Positions 41,266 to 49,351 of a stretch of DNA of 51,477 bases are shown here, piece after piece. The notes below the pieces were generated by a model. That model saw only the letters and a list, made by a program, of their open reading frames with translations, had not been told where the DNA came from and searched no databases. This DNA is from Paraburkholderia ferrariae NBRC 106233. Its GTDB lineage: Bacteria > Pseudomonadota > Gammaproteobacteria > Burkholderiales > Burkholderiaceae. The stretch is taken from the NCBI RefSeq assembly GCF_000685035.1, contig NZ_BAYB01000050.1:1-51477 (forward strand), given 5' to 3'. Positions within the stretch are counted from its first letter, which is position 1. Every line of letters begins with the position of its first letter. Both the position numbers and the translations under genes were made by a program.

Positions 41266-42861
41266 TCAGTCCGCGTGGACAATGGGTTCGACCTTGCGGT
41301 GCAGCTTGATGGGCGGCACCCGGCGAGTCTGCCAGATCGACACCAGTGCAATCGCCGCCGCCACCGCAATGCCCAGGTGAATCGCGCCCACGAGCGCCTC
41401 GCGCGCCGCCTCCAGCAGCGCCGCGCCGTTGTGCCCCGCATGCGCGAGGTCGCCGAGCAGCGCGGCCTGCGCGTCGCGGTTGATGAGGATCTGCGGATCG
41501 GCCAGTTGCGGCAGCCAGCGGGTGGCGTGATCGGCGTCGAGCGCGCTGCGCACGCCGCGCCCGTACAGGTACGTGACGAGCGTGCCGGTGAGCGCCGTGC
41601 CCATCATCCCGCCGATCATCCGCAGCGATTGCAGCAGCGCCGTCGCGATGCCCAGGTGCTCGCGGCCCGCCGTCTGCTGCGCGAACACGGTGAGGTTGGG
41701 CATCACGAAGCCGAGCCCGAGGCCGCCCAGGATCATCAGCGTCAGCAGGAGCGAGCGGGGCGTGCTGCGCGTTGCGATCACCACGGCGAAACACGCGGCC
41801 GCGATCATCGCGAAGCCGATATAGAGCATGAGATTGGGATTGCGGATGCGCGAAACGATGCGGCCATTCGCAATGCTGCCGATCGTGATGAACACCACCA
41901 GCGGCGTGATGACGACGCCCGCCTCCTTCGGCGACATGCCGAAGCCGCCCTGGAACAGCAGCGGCGCGTAGAAGAGCAGCGAAAACATCGTGAACCCGCC
42001 GAGCACGGCCAGCGTGAAGAGCGCGTTCAGACTCGGGTTGCGGAACATATCGACGGGCAGGATCGCCTGCTCGCAGCGCCGCTCCCACTGCCACAGCGCC
42101 CACGCGGCCGCGACGGCCGCAGCGAGCAGCCCCAGCGCGGAGAACGTCAGGCCGTGCCGCGGCAGCAATTCGACGAAAAGCTGCAGGCAGCCGAGCGCGA
42201 CGGCGATGAGAAGCGCGCCGGGCCAGTCGAGGCGCATGCGCGTCTCGTGGACGACGTGGCGCAAATGCGGCAGATAGCGCCAGACGAAGAAGAGCGAGAG
42301 GAGCCCGACCGGCAGGTTCACGTAAAAGACGGAGCGCCAGCCGCAATACTGCGTGAGAAAGCCGCCCAGCGAAGGCCCCACCGCGTTGGCAATGCCGAAT
42401 GCGGAACTCATGAGCACCTGCCAGCGCAGCCGCACGACGGAATCGGGAAAGAGGTCGGGGATGCAGGCAAACGCGGTCCCCACCAGCATGCCGCCGCCGA
42501 TGCCCTGCAGGCCGCGCGCGATCACGAGGAACAACATGCTGTTGGCCGCGCCGCACAGAACGGAGGCGCCCGTGAAGACGACGATCGAGGCGATCACGAA
42601 CGGCTTGCGCCCGTAGTAGTCGCCGAGCCGGCCAAAGATGGGCACGGTGATGACCGAGGTGAGCAGATACGACGTGGCGACCCACGCGTAAAGCTCGAAG
42701 CCGTGCAGTTCGGCGACGATGGTGGGCAGCGCGGTGCCGACAACGGTCTGATCGAGCGCGACCAGCATGGTCACGAAGGAAACGCCGAGCATCGCGAGCA
42801 GCGACTCCCGGAACGGCAGAACCTGCCCGCTTGAATGGTGGGCGGCAGTATGAACGGCCAT
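41266..42861 (-). CDS. MFS transporter, DHA2 (EmrB/QacA-like) drug exporter family
   Basis: Inner-membrane proton antiporter of 531 residues with about 14 helices. MLVALDQTVVGTALPTIVAEL is the DHA2 motif at helix 1 and GRLGDYYGRKPFVIASIVVFT is the loop 2-3 MFS motif. ARGLQGIGGGMLVGTAFACI is motif B, and GPSLGGFLTQYCGWRSVFYVNLPVG is motif C. The ATG at 42861 is chosen; the frame also allows a TTG ten codons earlier. No membrane-fusion (EmrA) gene is adjacent, so it may act alone. Probably repressed by the MarR protein of the next gene. Confidence 0.92.
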   Translation of the reverse strand: MAVHTAAHHSSGQVLPFRESLLAMLGVSFVTMLVALDQTVVGTALPTIVAELHGFELYAWVATSYLLTSVITVPIFGRLGDYYGRKPFVIASIVVFTGASVLCGAANSMLFLVIARGLQGIGGGMLVGTAFACIPDLFPDSVVRLRWQVLMSSAFGIANAVGPSLGGFLTQYCGWRSVFYVNLPVGLLSLFFVWRYLPHLRHVVHETRMRLDWPGALLIAVALGCLQLFVELLPRHGLTFSALGLLAAAVAAAWALWQWERRCEQAILPVDMFRNPSLNALFTLAVLGGFTMFSLLFYAPLLFQGGFGMSPKEAGVVITPLVVFITIGSIANGRIVSRIRNPNLMLYIGFAMIAAACFAVVIATRSTPRSLLLTLMILGGLGLGFVMPNLTVFAQQTAGREHLGIATALLQSLRMIGGMMGTALTGTLVTYLYGRGVRSALDADHATRWLPQLADPQILINRDAQAALLGDLAHAGHNGAALLEAAREALVGAIHLGIAVAAAIALVSIWQTRRVPPIKLHRKVEPIVHAD

Positions 42862-42879
42862 TTTTTGATCCAGCAACAG

Positions 42880-42906
42880 TTGACTCGTCAAAGAATTAAC
42901 ATCATA
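42880..42906 (-). promoter_or_regulatory. Promoter and candidate MarR operator upstream of the exporter
   Basis: The palindrome TTGACTCGTCAA (42880-42891) sits 18 nt upstream of the exporter start, just downstream of a minus-strand -10 TATGAT (42906-42901). A repressor there would block transcription initiation. No clear -35 is seen. Confidence 0.5.
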
Positions 42907-42995
42907 GCATGGCGCAATCCTCTACACTGGGCGCTCAGGGCAGCCAGCGCGCCGGCCGCCCGGTCCGAAACCCACGCATCGCCACCGGGAGATTT

Positions 42996-43862
42996 ATGGG
43001 GACACAGCCCGACACCACCGGCATCCCGGGCATGGCCGGGACCCTTTCCGAAGCCGATCTGGCCGCGCTGCGGCACGCGAAGCACGAGCTAGAAAGCCCG
43101 CCGCTCGGCATGAAGCTGGCCGCCATCGTCGGCGCCCCCGTGGAGAAGATGATCGAGCGGCTGCCCGCGCTCGCCAGCGACAAGGTGAACGAGGCCACCC
43201 AGGCGGCCCTGCGCAAATGCCTGCAGATCGCGCTGAAAACGCTCGGCAAAGGCGGCCATGGCGCCGCCGGAGAAGCCGGGGCGTCGGTAGCCAGGCCGAA
43301 CAATCTGCTGCACAAGTTCGCCGTTGCGACCACGGGCGCCGCCGGCGGCGCGTTCGGCTTCTTCGCGCTGCCCGTGGAACTGCCGGTGACGACCACGCTG
43401 ATGTTCCGCTCGATCTGCGACGTCGCGCGCAGCGAGGGCGAGGATCTCGCGCACCCGGACACGCAACTGCAATGCCTGACCGTCTTCGGCATGGGCGGCC
43501 GCTCGACGGCCGACGACGAAGCCGACTTCGGCTATTTCATCGTGCGCGGCGCGCTCGCGCAGGCGGTGTCGAAGGCGTCGTCGGAAATGGCGACGAAGGG
43601 CTTCGCCGCGCACGGATCGGCGGCGCTGCTCAAGCTCATGCAAACCATCGCTGCGCGCTTCTCGGTACAGGTGAGCAAACAGGTGGCCGCCAAATCGATT
43701 CCGGCGATTGGCGCCGTGCTGGGCGCGATGGTCAACACCGTGTTCATCGACCACTTCCAGCACGTCGCCCACGGCCACTTCACCGTGCGCCGGCTCGAAC
43801 GCCGCTACGGCGAGGCTGCCGTGCACGCGGCCTACGATGCGATCGACGTCTCGCTCGACTGA
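42996..43862 (+). CDS. EcsC-family protein
   Basis: Protein of 288 residues of the EcsC family, whose function is poorly known (named after the third gene of the Bacillus ecs operon). The start at 42996 has GGGAG upstream. The core has HKFAVATTGAAGGAFGFFALPVELPVTTTLMFRSICDVARSEGEDL, typical for the family, then LQCLTVFGMGG, and late hydrophobic Ala/Gly helices (SIPAIGAVLGAMVNTVFIDHFQHVAHGHF). It may associate with the membrane. Its last 31 bp overlap the end of the convergent esterase gene. Confidence 0.87.
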   Translation: MGTQPDTTGIPGMAGTLSEADLAALRHAKHELESPPLGMKLAAIVGAPVEKMIERLPALASDKVNEATQAALRKCLQIALKTLGKGGHGAAGEAGASVARPNNLLHKFAVATTGAAGGAFGFFALPVELPVTTTLMFRSICDVARSEGEDLAHPDTQLQCLTVFGMGGRSTADDEADFGYFIVRGALAQAVSKASSEMATKGFAAHGSAALLKLMQTIAARFSVQVSKQVAAKSIPAIGAVLGAMVNTVFIDHFQHVAHGHFTVRRLERRYGEAAVHAAYDAIDVSLD

Positions 43863-44827
43863 GGGCCGGGCCGCGATCCGGCGACGCTTGCCGCGCCGGT
43901 GACGCGGCGCACGAAGCGCGCGGTCTGGTCGAGTGCGCGCCGGGCCTCCGGCATGAACGGCGCGAAGATGGGCCAGACGTGCGGCAGACCGGGGCCGATC
44001 TCGCACTCCACGCTCACGCCGGCGGCACGGGCCTGCCCGGCCACGCGCAGCGTGTCGTCGAGCAGCGTTTCCGTGCTGCCCGCCAGTATGAACAGCGGCG
44101 GCAGACCGCGCAGATCGGCATACACCGGCGACGCATAGGGATGCGTCGCGCTCTGCGTGCCGAGATAAAGCGGCGCGACGCGGGCAAACACTTCGCCGCA
44201 GAACATGGGATCGCGTCCGTCGTTGGTCCGGATCGAGGCGCCTGTCGATGCCAGGTCGGTCCACGGCGAATAGAGCACGGCGCCGGCGGGCAACGCGTCG
44301 CCCGCGTCGCGCAGCGCGACGAGCGCGGCGAGCGCGAGACCGCCGCCCGCCGAATCGCCGGCGATCACGATCGATGCCGGGCGGTGTCCGCTCGCCACTA
44401 GCTGGCGATACGCGGCCAGCGCGTCGTCGAGCGCCGCCGGAAACGGATGCTCGGGCGCAAGACGGTAGTCGAGCGAAAACACGTCGGCCCCGGCCCGGTG
44501 GGCGAGGCCGAACGTGATCGCGCGATGCGTTTGCGGCGAGCAGAAGTAGTAGCCGCCGCCGTGCAGGTAGAGGATCGTGCGGGCTTCATCGCGGACTTCA
44601 CTGCGCGGTTCACCGGGCGCTTGCGCCCTGCGTACGAGCCATTCGCCGCGCAAAGGCGCATCGCCGGCGGCGTAGCGCTCGCGCAGATCGAAACCGGCGG
44701 GTGGGCGCGGCGACCACACCCGCTGCGCCGTGCGCGCCCGCACGCCCGCGACATCGACCGGTGCGCGCGTGGCGGGCAGAAAGTAGCGCCGCAAATACCA
44801 GCAGATCAGCCTGTTTTGCCAGCTCAT
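43832..44827 (-). CDS. Alpha/beta hydrolase, hormone-sensitive lipase family esterase
   Basis: Carboxylesterase of 331 residues. The HSL signature HGGGYYF (89-95) forms the oxyanion hole, and GDSAGGG (157-163) holds the nucleophile Ser159. The acid Asp lies in GSTETLLDDTLR and the His in GLPHVWPIF. The N-terminus WQNRLICWYLRRYFLPAT is hydrophobic and could dock to membranes. Substrate unknown. It converges on the EcsC gene with a 31-bp overlap and is 47 nt downstream of the CHRD gene. Confidence 0.92.
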   Translation of the reverse strand: MSWQNRLICWYLRRYFLPATRAPVDVAGVRARTAQRVWSPRPPAGFDLRERYAAGDAPLRGEWLVRRAQAPGEPRSEVRDEARTILYLHGGGYYFCSPQTHRAITFGLAHRAGADVFSLDYRLAPEHPFPAALDDALAAYRQLVASGHRPASIVIAGDSAGGGLALAALVALRDAGDALPAGAVLYSPWTDLASTGASIRTNDGRDPMFCGEVFARVAPLYLGTQSATHPYASPVYADLRGLPPLFILAGSTETLLDDTLRVAGQARAAGVSVECEIGPGLPHVWPIFAPFMPEARRALDQTARFVRRVTGAASVAGSRPGPQSSETSIAS

Positions 44828-44874
44828 CGGCCCGCCCTCTCACGCGCCAGGGGCAAGACGCCCGTGCAGCCCCA

Positions 44875-45309
44875 TCAGTTGGCCGGCAACACCTGGCCGC
44901 GAATTTCGCCGGACGGATTCTGCTCCGTATGAATATTGAAGTACCACTGGCCGGCCATGAGATCGGCGGCCTGCTTGTCGTCGAGCGTGGCCGCCCCCTT
45001 GATCGGGCTCGCCAGATCGGACTTGCCGATCGGCACCTGCACCTTCGCGTTCTGCCCGACAGGCGCGGGGCCGTGGAAGTGAGCGGCTGTCACGGGGCTC
45101 GACAGGTCGGCGTAAGTGATGGTCCACCGCAGCGACTTGGTGGACGTGTCGTAGGTGGCGTCGAGCTCGCCATGGCCGTGGCTCACGCGCGGCGGGACTT
45201 CGCTGGACGGCTGGAGATTGGCCTTGAGCGCGACGGTGTCGGCGAAAGCGGCACTCGAAGCGAGAACACACAGGGCGAGAGCGAACTGCAGCGGACGAAG
45301 GGCAATCAT
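44875..45309 (-). CDS. Exported CHRD-domain protein
   Basis: Small 144-residue protein with a signal peptide (LQFALALCVLASSAAFA, cleavage near residue 23). One CHRD domain follows: LQPSSEVPPRVSHGHGELDATYDTSTKSLRWTITYADL, AAHFHGPA and YFNIHTEQNPSGEIRGQV, the ends of the fold. CHRD was named from chordin; in bacteria its role is unknown. A GGAG ribosome site precedes the ATG. It may share a transcript with the esterase gene 47 nt downstream. Confidence 0.9.
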   Translation of the reverse strand: MIALRPLQFALALCVLASSAAFADTVALKANLQPSSEVPPRVSHGHGELDATYDTSTKSLRWTITYADLSSPVTAAHFHGPAPVGQNAKVQVPIGKSDLASPIKGAATLDDKQAADLMAGQWYFNIHTEQNPSGEIRGQVLPAN

Positions 45310-45539
45310 GAGAATTCTCCGTTGTTGTGGTGCGCTGCATCGTCTGGCCGACGCGGCGCACCCACATGCTAGAGCAAATCCCCGGTTGGCGTCCGATGCC
45401 TTCCGTGACGGGAAGCCTGTCGAAAGGCAAAGCGGGAGCGGCGCGCTTCGAGATAGTCAAAGCGCATCTTCCGCATTGATTACCGACACTTCCCGTAATA
45501 GTTAATTGATGGTTTTTGTCTCGATTTTTTTCGAGACAG
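45310..45539. other. Intergenic region upstream of the CHRD gene
   Basis: No gene seen. From 45480 on it becomes AT-rich. A perfect 8-bp inverted repeat TGTCTCGA/TCGAGACA around six T residues occupies 45517-45538; it could be a protein site or a short hairpin. I find no convincing -10/-35 pair on either strand. Confidence 0.4.
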
Positions 45540-45621
45540 TGACTAACCTACGAAGTGCGAGAAGTGACTCTTCATCGAAGGGTCTCCAAGCTTGAACGCG
45601 GCTTCGGCCGCGTTTTTTTTT
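45540..45621 (+). ncRNA. Candidate small RNA ending in a very strong intrinsic terminator
   Basis: The plus strand carries AACGCGGC, a TTCG tetraloop, GCCGCGTT and a run of nine T (45595-45621). Just upstream is another stem-loop, GACTCTTC/GAAGGGTC (45566-45584) with a 3-nt loop and one G-T pair. No plus-strand gene ends nearby: the last one upstream is the EcsC gene at 43862, with two minus-strand genes between. The 5' end is uncertain because no clear promoter is seen. The terminator is directly visible; the RNA is inferred from it. Confidence 0.5.
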
Positions 45622-45981
45622 CGCCTGCTTCCGGCAGCCGGAACGCCGATCATGGCAGCGAATTCACTGCGCAGGCAAGCATTGCGATGGGCTTTTCGAT
45701 ATCGGCCTGGAATCGTGCCGCCGTGTGACGGTTCATGTGACGGCGCCAGGTCTCCTGCAGGCCGAGCCCTCGCTTCGCCAGCCGAGACCCGGCACCCGGA
45801 TCGGCACGACGCAAGGGGCAGGTGCCGCGCGGCACAGTAACGCGTCCGCCTCCAATTGCCCAGATCGTCTATTTAATAAGTTATGCCATTCAATTACAAG
45901 CTCGCCTGATTTCATCCCGTTGCCTTCGGGCGGCTCCGTAATCGCGGACTTTCGGAACCGCCCCCTCCCGACAACAAGCGC
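45622..45981. other. Region without a recognised gene, with an inverted repeat
   Basis: A minus-strand reading frame of 61 codons (45650-45835) has no recognisable similarity or ribosome site, and I do not call it a gene. An inverted repeat GGGCGGCTCCG (45928-45938) and CGGAACCGCCC (45953-45963) lies just after the MFS stop codon and could act as a weak terminator or mRNA end for it. Confidence 0.5.
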
Positions 45982-47310
45982 CTATACCGCCGCCCGCGAA
46001 GGCGCCCTCCGTTCCTGTGCAGCCGTCGTGCGCGGAACCGGCGAAGCACACGCACCAGGAAAGACCCGCCACGCCAGGGCGGCACATGCGGCGGCCGCGA
46101 CCCACACCGCGGGCCACGCGAACGCGGACAGCAGCAGGGGAATCGCAGAAGGCGCCACCCAGAAGGCGATGAACGCCCCCGTGTTGCCCATTGCGAGCGC
46201 CGTGCCAACGCGCCCGTTGCCGGCCAGCGTCGCGAGCTCGGTAAATGCGACACCGTGCCAGGCCGACGCGCTAACGCCGCCCAGGACCAGCAGCACGGTC
46301 AGCGGCACGATGAATGCCGCCGCATCGCGCGCGCCGTGCCCCGTCCATGCCGTGAGCGCGGCCAGCAGCGCGAACAGTACGACGGTGATCGCCGCACAGG
46401 CGCGCAGGTAGGCGTGACGGTTGCCGTGACGGTCGGTCCAGCGGCCGCTCCACACGCGCATGACCGCAGCGCCGCCCTGCACCGTTGCGAGGGTCGCGCT
46501 GACCGCCACCGTGCCCGCGTGCCCCACGTCGTGCAAGAAGATGCTCGCAAACGAGAGCACGGCCACCTGCGGCATGCACAGCGCCGCCATGCCCAGCACC
46601 ACGCGCCACACGGGCATGCTGCGCAACGGGGAAACGGCACGCGCTGCCGCCATCGTCGGATTCGCCGGATTCACCGGATTCGGCGCCCCGTCTGCATGGT
46701 CCGCCGCTTCGGGCTCATGCAGCCAGATAATGGTAAGGAATGCAGACAACAGACACATGGCCGCCAGGACGGCGTACACCCACGCGAACCCCGCGTGCAT
46801 CGCCACGACCGGAAGCAGCAGCGCGCCGATGCCCGCGCCCGTCGGCACCGCGGTCTGGCGAATGCTCATGGCAAGGCCGCGCTCGCCGGCACTGAACCAC
46901 ACCATCACCGCCCGCCCGCTCGAACCGTTGACGCTGCCGCCCAGCAGTCCGATGGCGAGCAAGCCTGCCGCCAGCGTCGCGACGGCGGGCACCCGCGCGC
47001 CCTCGGGCGATCCCCAGCAGGCCATCGCGAGCAACGCCGCCGCGGTCGCACCGAGGCCCGTGAGCAGCACGCGCCGGTCGCCCCAGCGGTCGGTGAGCAG
47101 CCCCCACGGCAATTCGCTCAACACGATGCCAAGGCCCAGCATGCCGAGCACGAAACCCAGTTCGCCGTTGCCGATCCGGTAATCCGAACGCAACAGCACC
47201 GCCGTCGCGGGAATGCCGGCGAATGCCGCGGCAAAGCTGGCATTGGCGGCAACGCCGACACCCAGTACCTTCCAGCGGTGGCCAGCACCGCGAACCGTAA
47301 TGCGCTTCAT
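45982..47310 (-). CDS. MFS transporter
   Basis: Twelve-helix-type major facilitator of 442 residues. The start at 47310 has GGAGG upstream. GIVLSELPWGLLTDRWGDRRVLLTG is the loop 2-3 motif, and SGRAVMVWFSAGERGLAMSIRQTAVPTGAGIGALLLPV resembles the CP/NNP-type MFS group. A second copy of the motif, GAAVMRVWSGRWTDRHGNRHAYLR, lies in the C-terminal half. Substrate unknown. It is divergent from a LysR regulator 99 bp away, which probably controls it. Confidence 0.9.
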   Translation of the reverse strand: MKRITVRGAGHRWKVLGVGVAANASFAAAFAGIPATAVLLRSDYRIGNGELGFVLGMLGLGIVLSELPWGLLTDRWGDRRVLLTGLGATAAALLAMACWGSPEGARVPAVATLAAGLLAIGLLGGSVNGSSGRAVMVWFSAGERGLAMSIRQTAVPTGAGIGALLLPVVAMHAGFAWVYAVLAAMCLLSAFLTIIWLHEPEAADHADGAPNPVNPANPTMAAARAVSPLRSMPVWRVVLGMAALCMPQVAVLSFASIFLHDVGHAGTVAVSATLATVQGGAAVMRVWSGRWTDRHGNRHAYLRACAAITVVLFALLAALTAWTGHGARDAAAFIVPLTVLLVLGGVSASAWHGVAFTELATLAGNGRVGTALAMGNTGAFIAFWVAPSAIPLLLSAFAWPAVWVAAAACAALAWRVFPGACASPVPRTTAAQERRAPSRAAV

Positions 47311-47373
47311 GACAGCCTCCAGAAAAAGATTGACTGAAGGCATCGTACGAGCGCAGCATCTATCGGAAAAGCA

Positions 47374-47406
47374 GGAAATTCCAATCAATCAAATCGGAAA
47401 TTCCGA
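47374..47406. promoter_or_regulatory. Paired palindromes in the MFS/LysR intergenic region
   Basis: GGAAATTCC (47374-47382) and TCGGAAATTCCGA (47394-47406) are perfect palindromes sharing the same core, with centres 22 bp apart, about two helical turns. The second ends 3 bp before the LysR ATG. The arrangement fits a LysR tetramer binding site that controls both genes. Confidence 0.65.
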
Positions 47407-47409
47407 ATC

Positions 47410-48318
47410 ATGAATGCACGTGGTTTCGATCTGGCGCAGCTTCGGACCTTCATCGCCGTCACGGAAGCGGGCAGCGTGTCGGGCGGGGCGGAGCGCGTGT
47501 TCCTCTCGCAGTCGTCGGTGAGCGAGCAGTTGAAGAAGCTCGAAGAGCGCATCGGGCAGCCGCTCTTCACGCGCAGCAAGCAAGGCGTCGCGGCCACCCC
47601 GGCCGGCGCGAAGCTGCTCGAGCACGCGCGCCGCATCGTCGCCCTCTGCGACGCCGCCTACGACGACATGCTCGGGCGCTCGCTCGACGGCGAACTGCGC
47701 CTCGCCATCACCGACTACTACCGGCCGCACGACGTGGCGGAGATCCTGCGGCGCTTCGCGAGCCAGCATCCGCGGCTGCGCCTGCACGTGACGGTCTTGC
47801 CGAGCGCCGTGATCGACGGCAGCATCGACGACAACGCCTACGACATCGGCCTGTCGCTGCGCATCGTGGACGATTCCGCGAAGCGCCACGCCACGGGCGC
47901 CGACGCCGGCGGCATGACGGGACGCAGCACGGTGGTGCGCCGCGAGAAGCTCGTCTGGGTGGGCGCCACGCAGACGCTGCGCGAAGACGGACCGCCCGCG
48001 CCGCCGTTTCCGCTCGTGCTGCTGCCCTCCACGTGCCAGTTGCAGCGCTATGTCGTGAAGCTGCTGGACGCGAAGCGGATTCCCTACCTGATCTCGCACT
48101 CGGCTTCGGGCGTGGCCGGGCTGCAACTTGCGCTGAAGGCGGGGCTCGGGATTTCGTGTCTGAACGAATCGTCGCTGGGGGCGGGGCTGCTCCCATGCCC
48201 GGCCTCGCTCGGGCTGCCCGCACTGCCCGCCGCCGAATTCCATCTGCTGCCCGCGCGGCCCGGCGAAGCCGAGCACGTCACCAACGCACGCGCGGCGCTT
48301 GCCGATCTGCTCGGCTGA
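47410..48318 (+). CDS. LysR-family transcriptional regulator
   Basis: Regulator of 302 residues. The N-terminal HTH reads LAQLRTFIAVTEAGSVSGGAERVFLSQSSVSEQLKKLEERIGQPLF, then the linker helix and a periplasmic-binding-like effector domain (ELRLAITDYYRPHDVAEILRRFASQHPRLRL; GVAGLQLALKAGLGISCLNESS). Members starting this way often control efflux or stress genes, but the effector is unknown. It is divergent from the MFS gene with two matched palindromes between them. Confidence 0.93.
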   Translation: MNARGFDLAQLRTFIAVTEAGSVSGGAERVFLSQSSVSEQLKKLEERIGQPLFTRSKQGVAATPAGAKLLEHARRIVALCDAAYDDMLGRSLDGELRLAITDYYRPHDVAEILRRFASQHPRLRLHVTVLPSAVIDGSIDDNAYDIGLSLRIVDDSAKRHATGADAGGMTGRSTVVRREKLVWVGATQTLREDGPPAPPFPLVLLPSTCQLQRYVVKLLDAKRIPYLISHSASGVAGLQLALKAGLGISCLNESSLGAGLLPCPASLGLPALPAAEFHLLPARPGEAEHVTNARAALADLLG

Positions 48319-48347
48319 GCGCCGCGGGGACCGGGACGCGGATAAGC

Positions 48348-48367
48348 GGGCGCCGGTCCCGGCGCCC
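48348..48367. terminator. Hairpin between convergent LysR and dehydratase genes
   Basis: Perfect 9-bp palindromic arms GGGCGCCGG/CCGGCGCCC separated by two bases in the 67-nt convergent gap. No T run follows on either strand. Confidence 0.5.
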
Positions 48368-48385
48368 TCGCCCGGTCAGTTCCTA

Positions 48386-49351
48386 TCAGTTGCCGGTAAG
48401 CTCCGCGAAGCGCTGCAGATCGACGTTGCCGCCCGAGATGACGATCCCCACGCGCTTGCCGCGCACGTCCAGCTTTTGCGAGAGCACGGCGGCGGCTGCG
48501 AGGCAACCGGTGGGTTCGACCACGATCTTCATGCGGCTCGCGAAGAACTTCATCGCTTCGACGAGTTCGGCGTCGCTCACCGTAACGATCTCGCGCACGC
48601 GCTCGCGGATCACCGCGAAGGTGTCGTTGCCCAGGTGCTGCGTTTGTGCGCCGTCGGCGAGCGTTTTCGGCGTTTCGATATGCACGATCGCGCCCGTCCG
48701 CAGACTGCGCTGACCGTCGTTGCCCGCCTCGGGCTCCACGCCGATCACCGTGCAGGCCGGCGCGAGCGCGTGCGCCGCGGTCGCGCAGCCGGAGAGCAGG
48801 CCGCCGCCGCCCAGCGGCACGAACAGCATGTCGAGCGCCCCCGCTTCCTCGAAGAGTTCCTTGGCTGCGGTGCCCTGCCCGGCCATCACGTGCGGATGAT
48901 CGTAGGGCGGAATGAGCGTGAGCCCGCGCTCCGCCGCGAGACGCTTGCCCAGCGCTTCGCGGTCTTCCGTGTAGCGGTCGTAGAAGATCACCTCGCCGCC
49001 GTAGCCGCGCGTCGCCTCGACCTTGATGGCCGGCGCGTCGTTCGGCATCACGATCACGGCCTTCACGCCCAGCAGCTTCGCCGAAAGCGCAATGGCCTGC
49101 GCGTGGTTGCCCGACGAGAACGTGATCACGCCGCCCGCCCTCTGCTCGGGCGTGAACTGCGCGATGGCGTTGTAGGCGCCGCGGAACTTGAACGCGCCCA
49201 TGCGCTGGAAGCTCTCGCACTTGAAGAAAAGCTCGGCGCCCGTGCGTTCGTTGGCCGTGGTGGAGGTCAGCACCGGCGTGCGATGGGCGATGCCGCGAAT
49301 GCGCTCGTGCGCGGCGACGACGTCTTCGAAGGAAATCGGCAGGGTACTCAT
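48386..49351 (-). CDS. PLP-dependent threonine/serine dehydratase family, probable threo-3-hydroxyaspartate ammonia-lyase
   Basis: Fold-type II PLP enzyme of 321 residues. PLP Lys55 is in SFQRMGAFKFRGAYNA, the cofactor-ring loop is SSGNHAQA, and the phosphate-binding loop is PLGGGGLLSG. The C-terminal end GKRVGIVISGGNVDLQRFAEL is intact and there is no ACT regulatory domain. This is the short form shared by serine racemase, catabolic threonine dehydratase and hydroxyaspartate ammonia-lyase. I favour the last because a YheO-type PAS regulator precedes it with a 4-bp overlap, a pairing I associate with that enzyme, but the others cannot be excluded. Confidence 0.85.
   Translation of the reverse strand: MSTLPISFEDVVAAHERIRGIAHRTPVLTSTTANERTGAELFFKCESFQRMGAFKFRGAYNAIAQFTPEQRAGGVITFSSGNHAQAIALSAKLLGVKAVIVMPNDAPAIKVEATRGYGGEVIFYDRYTEDREALGKRLAAERGLTLIPPYDHPHVMAGQGTAAKELFEEAGALDMLFVPLGGGGLLSGCATAAHALAPACTVIGVEPEAGNDGQRSLRTGAIVHIETPKTLADGAQTQHLGNDTFAVIRERVREIVTVSDAELVEAMKFFASRMKIVVEPTGCLAAAAVLSQKLDVRGKRVGIVISGGNVDLQRFAELTGN

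Noticed and set aside
45650..45835. 61-codon minus-strand small gene in the 672-nt gap
   Set aside because: No ribosome site and no similarity; could be a fragment of an older gene, but nothing in the sequence proves it.
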